From: an uncultured Eggerthellaceae bacterium
Lineage (GTDB): Bacteria; Actinomycetota; Coriobacteriia; Coriobacteriales; Eggerthellaceae
DNA: 22,465 nt
Direction: 5' to 3'
Assembly: GCA_910589135.1 (NCBI GenBank)
Contig: CAJUSL010000018.1
Span: 5,406-27,870 of the forward strand
This document shows, in pieces, positions 1 through 7,457 of the stretch. Positions within the stretch are counted from its first letter, which is position 1; the number at the start of each line of letters is the position of its first letter. A program made the position numbers and the translations under genes. The notes below the pieces were generated by a model. It did not search any database. It was not told the DNA's origin and saw only the letters and a program-made list of their open reading frames with translations.

Positions 1-2
1 GT

Positions 3-161
3 CCCTATCAGTTTTTTACATGGAGGGAAGGCTGTTTTGAGCCGATGACGATCGAGAAGGACGTCGTGCTCGTCGGGAACAACGGGCGCCTCGAGATTTG
101 GGATGCAGGCAGCTTCGAGGAGACCATCGACAACGTGGACCTGAGCGTCTTCTTCAAGTAG
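3..161 (+). CDS. mraZ: MraZ C-terminal fragment (gene cut by window start)
   Basis: The last ~37 codons read TIEKDVVLVG, then NGRLEIWD, then a short acidic tail ending at a TAG at 159-161. This matches the C-terminal half of MraZ, the DNA-binding regulator that opens most dcw clusters, where 'EKDVVLVGxxxRxEIW' is typical. It lies 46 nt before the preferred rsmH start, the expected position. The first ~14 in-frame codons (3-44) do not give the conserved 'D-x-x-GR-x-x-IP-x-x-LR' segment that should precede EKDVV. Either the gene is diverged there or there is an indel near the T runs at 12-17 and 35-38. The call rests on the C-terminal motif and the position. Confidence 0.62.
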   Translation, partial: PYQFFTWREGCFEPMTIEKDVVLVGNNGRLEIWDAGSFEETIDNVDLSVFFK

Positions 162-207
162 CGCCCGAGCCCCCCAGATGGCAGCCTCAAAGCCCAGCAC
201 CCGCACC

Positions 208-1164
208 ATGACAAGCGAATACCGGCACATACCCGTCCTGCTGGACGAGTGCATCGACCAACTGCAGCTCGAAACGCACAAGGTCTTCGTCGATGCGACG
301 CTCGGCTTTGCGGGACATTCCTACCAGGCAGCCATGCGGCTGGGCCCAGAGGGCCTGCTGATCGGCATCGACCAGGACGACGAGGCGATCGCGTATGCCA
401 CGGACAAGCTCCTCGGCATCGCAGACGACTCGCGCCCGCGCGTCGAGGTCATGCATGGCAACTTCGGCGAGCTTGACGAGCTCCTCCTTGCCGCAGAGAT
501 CCCGGGGGTCGACGCCATGCTGTTCGACCTCGGGATGTCCTCGGTTCAAATCGATACCCCAGAGCGCGGCTTTGCCTTCAAGGCCGACGCACCCCTCGAT
601 ATGCGGATGGATCCGGGCAAACAGTCCATAACCGCAGCAGAGATCATCAACACTTCAAACACGGCAGATCTCGCTCGGATCATTCGCAATAACTCGGACG
701 AGAGGTGGGCAGGTCGAATCGCGGAATTCGTGGTCCGGGAGCGCGAAAGGCAGCCAATCGAGACGTCCGGCCAGCTTGTCGAGATCATCAAGGCGGCCAT
801 CCCCGCGTCTGCCAGGCGCAAGGGAGGCCATCCTGCGAAGCGCACGTTCCAGGCGCTTCGCATGGAGGTCAACGACGAGCAGGGCGTGCTCAGACGCGGC
901 CTCGACGCAGCCATACGCTGGCTCAACCCCGGCGGCCGCATCTGCGTCATCAGCTACCACTCCATAGAGGACCGCATCGTGAAGGAGACGTTCGCCTCCT
1001 TCGCCAACCGATGCGTCTGCCCTCCGGACCTCCCGGTCTGCGCCTGTGGGAAAAAGCCGGTAATCGACGTCGTCACGAGGAAGCCGATTCTTCCCGCCGA
1101 ATCGGAAATAAGCGAAAACGCACGGGCGCGCAGCGCGAAGCTGCGGGTCGCAAGGAAGCTGTAG
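208..1164 (+). CDS. rsmH: 16S rRNA (cytosine1402-N4)-methyltransferase RsmH (MraW)
   Basis: RsmH methylates N4 of C1402 in the 30S P site using S-adenosylmethionine. From ATG 208 the protein has 318 residues, normal for the family. It opens with HIPVLLDE and has the SAM-binding VDATLGFAGHS (about 28-38) and the acidic GIDQDDEA. DLGMSS (107-112) and the RGFAFKADAPLDMRMD block are family hallmarks. The C-terminal half carries ISYHSIEDRIVK and a Cys-rich stretch. An in-frame ATG at 178 would add ten residues (MAASKPSTRT). Neither start has a clear Shine-Dalgarno site; 208 is preferred because family members start just before the HIPVLL block. Codon use looks less GC3-biased than in downstream genes (many GCA alanines). 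ftsL begins 7 nt after the stop. Confidence 0.95.
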   Translation: MTSEYRHIPVLLDECIDQLQLETHKVFVDATLGFAGHSYQAAMRLGPEGLLIGIDQDDEAIAYATDKLLGIADDSRPRVEVMHGNFGELDELLLAAEIPGVDAMLFDLGMSSVQIDTPERGFAFKADAPLDMRMDPGKQSITAAEIINTSNTADLARIIRNNSDERWAGRIAEFVVRERERQPIETSGQLVEIIKAAIPASARRKGGHPAKRTFQALRMEVNDEQGVLRRGLDAAIRWLNPGGRICVISYHSIEDRIVKETFASFANRCVCPPDLPVCACGKKPVIDVVTRKPILPAESEISENARARSAKLRVARKL

Positions 1165-1171
1165 AGAAGAC

Positions 1172-1687
1172 TTGAGCAGAAACGCCGCATACAACTACGA
1201 CTCCGTCGCGTACAAGTTCGATTCCATCGACTACGCCTACGAAGCGCCCGAGCCCAAGCAGAAGCCGGCCCGGCGCGTCGGCGTCATCCCCGGCGGTGCG
1301 CACGGCCGCGTTGCGGAGAAGTCCCCCGCGCACGAACTCGCCTTGAAGCTGGCGAAGGCAACCGTGGCTGCCGTCGTCGTGTTCGCGGGCATCGGGTTCG
1401 GCCGCATCACCCTCAGCGCGGCCACCGTCGCGGAGGCCCTCGAGGCCCGCGAGATCAACACGCACCTCGAGACGGCCCGCTCCGAGATCAGCGACCTGGA
1501 GGTGAAGCAGAGCACGCTGTCCAACCCCACCCGCATCAAGAACGCCGCGGAGGAGCTCGGCATGGCGAGCCCGGCCACCACGTCGGTCATCGACATATCC
1601 GGCGACGTCGTCGCCACCGACGAGAAGGGGAACCTGTCCCTGTCCGACAGCATCAAGGCGCTGGACGGCGCCGGTCAGACGGGCTAG
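1172..1687 (+). CDS. ftsL: FtsL-like septum protein
   Basis: A 171-residue bitopic protein in the normal ftsL slot between rsmH and the division PBP. It has a cytoplasmic N-terminus (1-58), one membrane helix at about 59-84, and a heptad-like extracytoplasmic segment (about 85-118). A short region NPTRIKNAAEELGM (118-131) closely matches the FtsL C-terminal motif. FtsL works with FtsQ/DivIB and DivIC/FtsB to activate FtsW-PBP at the septum. The TTG at 1172 is the only reasonable start, preceded by AGAAGA. The first 25 residues carry tyrosine/aspartate-rich degenerate repeats (YNYDS, YKFDS, DYAYE), unusual for FtsL. Sequence conservation in this family is low, so assignment leans on position and topology. 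Confidence 0.82.
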   Translation: MSRNAAYNYDSVAYKFDSIDYAYEAPEPKQKPARRVGVIPGGAHGRVAEKSPAHELALKLAKATVAAVVVFAGIGFGRITLSAATVAEALEAREINTHLETARSEISDLEVKQSTLSNPTRIKNAAEELGMASPATTSVIDISGDVVATDEKGNLSLSDSIKALDGAGQTG

Positions 1688-1702
1688 CCGGGCTGTTTCG
1701 CA

Positions 1703-3358
1703 ATGGGCACCGAAACCCGCTCCTTCGTCTACGTCAAGAGAATGTTCCTGGTCATCGCGGCGCTGTTCCTGCTGCGCTTGGCCTTCCTGCAGGTGTTCGT
1801 CCACGGCGAGTACACCGCCAACGCCACCGAGGTGCGCACCATCCAGTACACCACGGCGCCGCACCGCGGCACCATCTACGACCGCAACGGCACCGTGCTT
1901 GCGGTCAGCGTGGACGCCACCACGGTTTACGCCAACCCCACCGAGGTCACCAACGTGCAGTACGAGGCGCGCAAGCTCGCCGACGTGCTGGGCGGCGAGG
2001 AGTCCGAATACGCCGAGCTGCTGCGCACGCCCGACACGCCGTTCGTCTACGTCAAGCGTCAGGCCGACGTGGACGTGGCTGAGCGCGTCAAGCAGCTCCA
2101 GCTCGACGGCATCTACTTCCTGGAGGAGAGCCGCCGCGAGTACCCCAACGCCTCGATCGGCGGCAACGTCATCGGCGCGTGCGACGTCGACGGCAACGGC
2201 ATCTGCGGCCTCGAGCTGCAGTACGACGAGGTGCTGCGCGGGACGCCGGGGGAGTATTCGGCCGAACGCGGCATCAACGGCGCGCCGATCCCCGGCGGCG
2301 TGCACCTGGACGTCCCGGCCGTCGACGGCGAGGACATCGTCATCTCCATCGACCTCACGCTGCAGAACGCCCTCGAGCGCGCCCTCGAGAAGGGTCTCGA
2401 GAAGTACGACGAGCCGCGCCACGGCTCGGCGGTGGTGATGGACGCGGAGACCGGCGAGATCCACGCCATGGCCTCGTTCCCATACCTCAACCCCGCAGAC
2501 CTCGCCGAATCGATGGTCGGCTCGGACAACCTCACCCCCGTCACGCAGGCCTTCGAGCCCGGCTCGGTGTTCAAGGCGTTCAGCGCACTGGCCGTGCTGC
2601 AGGAGAACGCGCTCTCCCCCGACGACGAGCTGTTCGTCCCCGCCGAGCTCGAGGCGGACGAGTACACGATCACCGACGCGCACGAGCGCGAGGACGAGGT
2701 GATGACGTTCTCCACCATCCTGGACAACTCGTCGAACGTGGGCATCTCGCTGGCCATCGACAAGGTGGGCTTCGGGAAGCTCTCCAACGTGCTGACGGCG
2801 CTGAAGTTCTCCGAGAAGACCGGCATCGACTTCCCGGGCGAGGACTCCGGCTCGCTCACCGAGGTGAGCCAGTGGTCCAAGATCGGCGGCTACAACATCT
2901 CGTTCGGGCAGGGCCTCACCGCGACCCCGCTCCAGGTCGTGCGCGCCTACGGGGCGCTTGCCAACGACGGCGTCATGGTGCAGCCCCACTTCCTGCTCAC
3001 GAAGCCGCAGACGGGCGAGACGCCCGAGTACGCAAGCGAGCAGGTGCTCACCGACCAGGACGCCATCGACACGCTGAACACCATGCTGCGCGGCGTCGTC
3101 ACGAACGGCACCGGCAAGGACGCCTACATCGAAGGCTACGAGGTGGTGGGCAAGACCTCCACCGCCGAGATCGCCGAGAACGGAACCTACGCCGAGGACC
3201 GCTACAACCTGTGCTTCTCGGGCTTCATCGCGAACTCCTCCAGCAAGCTGGTCTGCAACGTCACGGCCAACGACGTCCACTACGACAGGAACGTGGCCGG
3301 CATCTTTCGCGATATAATGGCGGAAGCAATCGAGTTGTACAAGATCGTTCCCGAGTGA
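1703..3358 (+). CDS. ftsI: Class B penicillin-binding protein (FtsI/PBP3-type septal transpeptidase)
   Basis: This is a monofunctional D,D-transpeptidase of 551 residues that crosslinks septal peptidoglycan as partner of FtsW. A membrane anchor sits at about 12-33. The pedestal (dimerisation) domain begins with RGTIYDRNG (55-63). The transpeptidase domain (about 250-545) has the SxxK nucleophile motif S288-V-F-K291 and an SxN motif S343-S-N345. The third motif is K484-T-S-T instead of the near-universal KTG(T). There are no C-terminal PASTA domains. The ATG at 1703 is 15 nt after the ftsL stop, with no obvious Shine-Dalgarno site. murE starts 10 nt downstream. A TATAAT in its 3' end (3313-3318) could be an internal promoter. 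Confidence 0.95.
   Translation: MGTETRSFVYVKRMFLVIAALFLLRLAFLQVFVHGEYTANATEVRTIQYTTAPHRGTIYDRNGTVLAVSVDATTVYANPTEVTNVQYEARKLADVLGGEESEYAELLRTPDTPFVYVKRQADVDVAERVKQLQLDGIYFLEESRREYPNASIGGNVIGACDVDGNGICGLELQYDEVLRGTPGEYSAERGINGAPIPGGVHLDVPAVDGEDIVISIDLTLQNALERALEKGLEKYDEPRHGSAVVMDAETGEIHAMASFPYLNPADLAESMVGSDNLTPVTQAFEPGSVFKAFSALAVLQENALSPDDELFVPAELEADEYTITDAHEREDEVMTFSTILDNSSNVGISLAIDKVGFGKLSNVLTALKFSEKTGIDFPGEDSGSLTEVSQWSKIGGYNISFGQGLTATPLQVVRAYGALANDGVMVQPHFLLTKPQTGETPEYASEQVLTDQDAIDTLNTMLRGVVTNGTGKDAYIEGYEVVGKTSTAEIAENGTYAEDRYNLCFSGFIANSSSKLVCNVTANDVHYDRNVAGIFRDIMAEAIELYKIVPE
3313..3318 (+). promoter_or_regulatory. Possible internal -10 box upstream of murE
   Basis: A perfect TATAAT lies in the last codons of the PBP gene and uses an ATA isoleucine codon, which is rare in this GC-rich cluster. 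It is about 50 nt before the murE start. No convincing -35 hexamer is found at 16-18 bp spacing, so this is only a weak candidate for a secondary promoter feeding murE onward. Confidence 0.22.
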
Positions 3359-3368
3359 GACGAAGCCG

Positions 3369-4892
3369 ATGCACAGGACATGCGAAGAACTCTTCCGTGA
3401 CACGGATGCGACCATCCTCGGCAACGCGGCCGAGCCGGTCGACGGAATCGCCTACCGCAGCGACGCGGTGAAGCCGGGGGATGCGTTCTTCTGCATCGTC
3501 GGCCTGAAGGTGGACGGGCATTCGTTCGCGCAGGACGCCATCGACCGCGGCGCCCGCGTCATCGTGGCCGAGCGCAGGCTCTACCTGGCCGACGCCACCG
3601 ACGTCACCGTGGTGGTGGTGCCCGACTCGCGGCGCGCCATGGCGCACGCGGCCTGCGCGTTCTACGGGAACCCCTCCCGCGACTTCAAGCTGGTCGGCGT
3701 TACTGGCACCAACGGCAAGACCACCACGACCTACCTGGTGGAGGCCATCGCGCGCCAGGCGGGCTACAAGACCGGCGTGATCGGCACCGTCGGCATGCGC
3801 ATCGGCGACGAGGAGTTCGGAAGCGACCACACCACTCCCGAGTCGCCCGATCTGCAGCGCACGTTCGCGCGCATGCGCGACGCGGGCTGCGAGGTGGTGG
3901 TGATGGAGGTCAGCTCGCACGCGCTCGACCTGAAGCGCGTCTGGGGCACCGCCTTCGCCGTCACCGCCTTCACCAACCTCACCCAGGACCACCTGGACTA
4001 CCACCTCACCTTCGACGCCTACTTCGAGGCCAAGGCGCTGCTGTTCGGCGAAGACTATCCGGCGAGGCGCGTCGTCGGCGCCGACGGGAAATGGGGAGGC
4101 GAGCGCGCCCGCAGATGCGACGCGGCCGCCGACGACGTGGGCACGTTCGGCTTCGACGCCGCACGCGACATCCATCCCGACGCCGTCGACTACTCGGTGC
4201 GGGACACGCGCGTCGAGCTTTCCGCATGCGGGCAGGTGCACGACTTCTCCTACTCGCTGGTGGGGCGCTTCAACGTGGAGAACGTCATGTGCGCGTTCGG
4301 CATCGCCATGCAGCTGGGCATCCCGGCCGCCGACGTCATCGCCGCGCTCTCGCAGCCGTGCCTGGTTCCCGGGCGCCTGCAGCGCATCGACGCGGGCGCC
4401 GGCGACCCCTATTCCGTCTACGTCGACTACGCCCACACGCCCGACGCGCTGGCGAAGGCGATCGACGCGGTCGCGGGGCTCGGGGAGGGGCGCACCATCG
4501 TGGTGTTCGGCTGCGGAGGCGACCGCGACGCGGCCAAGCGGCCCATCATGGGGCGTGCCGCCCTCGCGGCGGACTACGCCATCGTCACCAGCGACAACCC
4601 GCGCTCGGAAGACCCCGCCTCCATCGTCGCCGAGATCGTGGCCGGCATGGAGGAAGGCGGCACGGGCGCCGGAGACGCCTGCGCCACGGACTCGCCGGCC
4701 TTCGAGGTCGTCCTCGACAGGCGCGAGGCCATCGGGCGTGCCGTGTCCCTGGCACGTCCCGGCGACGTCGTGCTGATAGCAGGCAAGGGCCACGAGGACT
4801 ACCAGATAATCGGCGACGCGACCATCCATTTCGACGACGGCGAAGAGGCGCTGCTCGCCATGAGGGCCGCGTCCGATCCGTCCAGGGGCTAG
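3369..4892 (+). CDS. murE: UDP-MurNAc-L-Ala-D-Glu:meso-diaminopimelate ligase MurE
   Basis: This cytoplasmic ATP-dependent amide ligase adds the third residue to the peptidoglycan stem peptide. The 507 residues show the Mur three-domain layout. The UDP-binding N-terminus has YRSDAVKPGDAFF. The ATPase P-loop is G113-TNGKT118, followed by a TTPESPDLQ substrate loop and EVSSHALD. The C-terminal domain has HTPDAL and D409-N-P-R412. DNPR at this position is the known signature for meso-diaminopimelate rather than lysine, so the organism probably makes mDAP-type peptidoglycan. The ATG at 3369 is 10 nt after the PBP stop. murF follows 15 nt after the stop. Confidence 0.97.
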   Translation: MHRTCEELFRDTDATILGNAAEPVDGIAYRSDAVKPGDAFFCIVGLKVDGHSFAQDAIDRGARVIVAERRLYLADATDVTVVVVPDSRRAMAHAACAFYGNPSRDFKLVGVTGTNGKTTTTYLVEAIARQAGYKTGVIGTVGMRIGDEEFGSDHTTPESPDLQRTFARMRDAGCEVVVMEVSSHALDLKRVWGTAFAVTAFTNLTQDHLDYHLTFDAYFEAKALLFGEDYPARRVVGADGKWGGERARRCDAAADDVGTFGFDAARDIHPDAVDYSVRDTRVELSACGQVHDFSYSLVGRFNVENVMCAFGIAMQLGIPAADVIAALSQPCLVPGRLQRIDAGAGDPYSVYVDYAHTPDALAKAIDAVAGLGEGRTIVVFGCGGDRDAAKRPIMGRAALAADYAIVTSDNPRSEDPASIVAEIVAGMEEGGTGAGDACATDSPAFEVVLDRREAIGRAVSLARPGDVVLIAGKGHEDYQIIGDATIHFDDGEEALLAMRAASDPSRG

Positions 4893-4907
4893 GCGAAGGC
4901 ATACCGT

Positions 4908-6404
4908 ATGCGTCTCAATTCGAAGCAGATCGTTCTCTACACCGGCGGCAAGTTCCTCGTGGAGCCCATCGACGCCTCCGAGATCATGACGGGCGTCACG
5001 TGGGACTCCCGCACCGTCAAGCAGGGCGACCTGTACGTCGCGCTGCCCGGCGAGCGCGTGGACGGCCACCAGTTCGTCGAGGAGGCCATGAAGGCGGGCG
5101 CGCGCGGCGTGCTCGTCACGGAGAGCCCGGCGAGCGCGGCGTGCATCTACGCGCGGGAGCTGGGCATCCCCATCATCGAGGTGCCGAACACCTTCCACGC
5201 CATCGAGGACCTTGCGCGCGCCTGGCGCGACTTCATAGGCGGCAAGGTGGTCGCCGTGACCGGCTCCACCGGCAAGACCACCACGAAGAACCTGGTGCGC
5301 GACGTGTGCGCCTCGCGCTTCGCCACCGTGGCCACCGTCGCCAACCAGAACAACGAGCTGGGCGTCCCCAACACCATCCTCGCGGCCGACCCCGACACGC
5401 AGGTGGTCATCGTGGAGATGGGCATGCGCGGGCTCGGCCAGATCAGGCACCTGTGCAGCATCGCGCGCCCCGACTGGGGGGTCGTCACCAACGTGGGCGA
5501 CTGCCACATGGAGCTGCTCGGCTCGCGCGAGAACATCGTGCGCGCGAAGGGCGAGCTCTTCGACGAGCTGCCCCCCGGTTCGGGAAAGGCGTTCGCGAAC
5601 TTCGACGACGAGAGCTCCGAGGCCATGGTCGACGGCGCGCGCCTGGCCGAGAAGGGCATCGAGGTGGTGCGCTACGGCTTCGGCGCAGGCGAGGCGGAAG
5701 GCGCCCGGGTGTGGCCCGAGGACGTGACGCTGGATGCGGAGGGCCGCGCGGTCTTCCAGCTCTGCGAGCGCGGATTCGCGAAGGACGCGCCGCGGGAGGC
5801 CACCCTGTTCGACATGGAGGCCGACGCCAGGAGGGCTGCCTGCCACCTGAGCATCCGCGGCGAGCACAACGTCGCCAACGCGTGCGCCGCCGCGGGCGTC
5901 GGCATCGCTTTGGGCATTCCCGTCGAGGACGTGGCGCGTGCGCTGTCCGAGTCCATATCCGAGACCGGGCGCCTCGAGACGATGGTGGCCCGCGACGGCT
6001 TCACCGTCGTCAACGACGCCTACAACGCGAACCCCGACTCCATGCGTGCCGCGCTGAAGATGCTGTCCTCGATGGGGGTCAGCGGAAGCCGCATCGCCGT
6101 GCTGGGGGACATGGGCGAGCTGGGCGACGTGGAGGTGTCGTGCCACGAGGGCATCGGCGAGTTCGCGGCGGCCCTCTACGACGACAAGCTGCTCGACGAG
6201 CTGATCTGCGTGGGCGAGCTCGCCCGCCATGTGCACGACGCGGCCCAGGAAGGCGGCATGCCGCCCGAGGCGCTCGCGCACGTGACGGGCATCGCGGGCG
6301 CGCTCGAGCTTCTGGAGGGGCGCCTGGCCGCCGGCGACGTGGTGCTGGTGAAGGCGTCGCGCTTCATGAACCTGGACCGCCTCGTCAAGGGACTCGTGAG
6401 CTAG
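4908..6404 (+). CDS. murF: UDP-MurNAc-tripeptide:D-alanyl-D-alanine ligase MurF
   Basis: MurF attaches D-Ala-D-Ala to finish the UDP-MurNAc-pentapeptide. The 498-residue protein has the N-terminal DSRTVKQGDLYVAL segment of MurE/MurF ligases. Its P-loop G119-STGKT124 has the serine typical of MurF, where MurC, MurD and MurE have H or N. The family blocks NQNNELGVPNT, EMGMRGLGQI and NDAYNANPDSM follow. The C-terminal domain contains LGDMGELG. Its TAG stop is directly followed by the mraY ATG with no spacer (6402-6407), suggesting translational coupling. Confidence 0.97.
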   Translation: MRLNSKQIVLYTGGKFLVEPIDASEIMTGVTWDSRTVKQGDLYVALPGERVDGHQFVEEAMKAGARGVLVTESPASAACIYARELGIPIIEVPNTFHAIEDLARAWRDFIGGKVVAVTGSTGKTTTKNLVRDVCASRFATVATVANQNNELGVPNTILAADPDTQVVIVEMGMRGLGQIRHLCSIARPDWGVVTNVGDCHMELLGSRENIVRAKGELFDELPPGSGKAFANFDDESSEAMVDGARLAEKGIEVVRYGFGAGEAEGARVWPEDVTLDAEGRAVFQLCERGFAKDAPREATLFDMEADARRAACHLSIRGEHNVANACAAAGVGIALGIPVEDVARALSESISETGRLETMVARDGFTVVNDAYNANPDSMRAALKMLSSMGVSGSRIAVLGDMGELGDVEVSCHEGIGEFAAALYDDKLLDELICVGELARHVHDAAQEGGMPPEALAHVTGIAGALELLEGRLAAGDVVLVKASRFMNLDRLVKGLVS

Positions 6405-7451
6405 ATGCTGGGCTACTTCGCCGCATACCCCACCTTCCTGGTGTTCGTCGCCATCTTCCTGTCGCTGGTCGTCACGATGGCGCTCATGCCCTTGTTCATC
6501 CACTTCCTGCAGAACCGCCACATCGGCCAGCAGGTGCGCGACGACGGGCCGCAGACGCACCTGGTGAAGCAGGGGACGCCCACCATGGGCGGCGTGGTCA
6601 TGCTCGTCGCCGTCGCGATCACCATGCTGGTGGTGGGGGTGCCCGACGTCGAGACCTACCTGCTGCTGGGCGCCGTCATGCTCGCCGGGCTCTTGGGGGC
6701 CGTCGACGACGGCAGCAAGATCGCGCACGAGCGCTCGCTTGGCCTCACGCCCGCCATGAAGCTGGTCGCGCAGTTCGCCATCGCCATCGCCTTCGTCATA
6801 ACCGCCGTGAACCTGCTGGGGGTCCCTCCCACCGTTGAGATACCGTTCATCTGCACCATCGACATGGGCGTGCTCGCCATCGAGGTTCCGCTGGGCGGCG
6901 GCGTGCTGTCGATCCCCTGGATATACGTCGCGTTCTGCTCGGTCCTCGTGGTGGGCATGTGCAACGCCGTGAACCTCACCGACGGCCTCGACGGCCTGGC
7001 CGCGGGCACCGTGATGGTCGTCATGCTGGTGATGGCCGCGATCGCGTTCCGCGAGGAGATGCTCGAGCCCGCGATCCTGTCCGCCGCCATCGCCGGCGCA
7101 TGCATCGGGTTCCTCTGGTTCAACTCGCACCCGGCCGACATCTTCATGGGCGACACCGGCTCGCTTGCGCTGGGCATGGGCCTGGGCTGCCTCGCCGTCA
7201 TGACGAAGACCGAGTTCGTGGTGATCATCATCGGCGCGCTGTTCGTCGCCGAGGCGCTCTCGGTCATGATCCAGGTGGCGTACTTCAAGCGGATCGGCAA
7301 GCGCGTGTTCCTGATGGCCCCGCTGCACCATCATTTCGAGAAGAAGGGCTGGAGCGAGACGAAGGTCGTCGTCCGCTTCTGGATCGTGTCGGGCATGTTC
7401 GCGGCCTGCGGCTTCGTGCTGTGGTTCGCAAGCTACATGCCCAGCGCATAG
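6405..7451 (+). CDS. mraY: Phospho-MurNAc-pentapeptide transferase MraY
   Basis: This integral membrane enzyme transfers phospho-MurNAc-pentapeptide to undecaprenyl phosphate, giving lipid I. The 348 residues are very hydrophobic, consistent with the ten helices of the family. Catalytic and signature motifs are all present: GTPTMGG, D101-D102 in VDDGSK, N190-LTDGLD196 in the nucleotide site, and D250 in FMGDTGSLA. The histidine loop H308-H-H310 is followed by FEKKGW. The start abuts the murF stop, and murD begins 6 nt after the mraY stop. Confidence 0.97.
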   Translation: MLGYFAAYPTFLVFVAIFLSLVVTMALMPLFIHFLQNRHIGQQVRDDGPQTHLVKQGTPTMGGVVMLVAVAITMLVVGVPDVETYLLLGAVMLAGLLGAVDDGSKIAHERSLGLTPAMKLVAQFAIAIAFVITAVNLLGVPPTVEIPFICTIDMGVLAIEVPLGGGVLSIPWIYVAFCSVLVVGMCNAVNLTDGLDGLAAGTVMVVMLVMAAIAFREEMLEPAILSAAIAGACIGFLWFNSHPADIFMGDTGSLALGMGLGCLAVMTKTEFVVIIIGALFVAEALSVMIQVAYFKRIGKRVFLMAPLHHHFEKKGWSETKVVVRFWIVSGMFAACGFVLWFASYMPSA

Positions 7452-7457
7452 GACGCC

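Noticed and set aside
1073..3424. A 783-residue minus-strand open frame opposite ftsL and the PBP gene
   Set aside because: Low-complexity shadow frame; the plus-strand genes have clear motifs.
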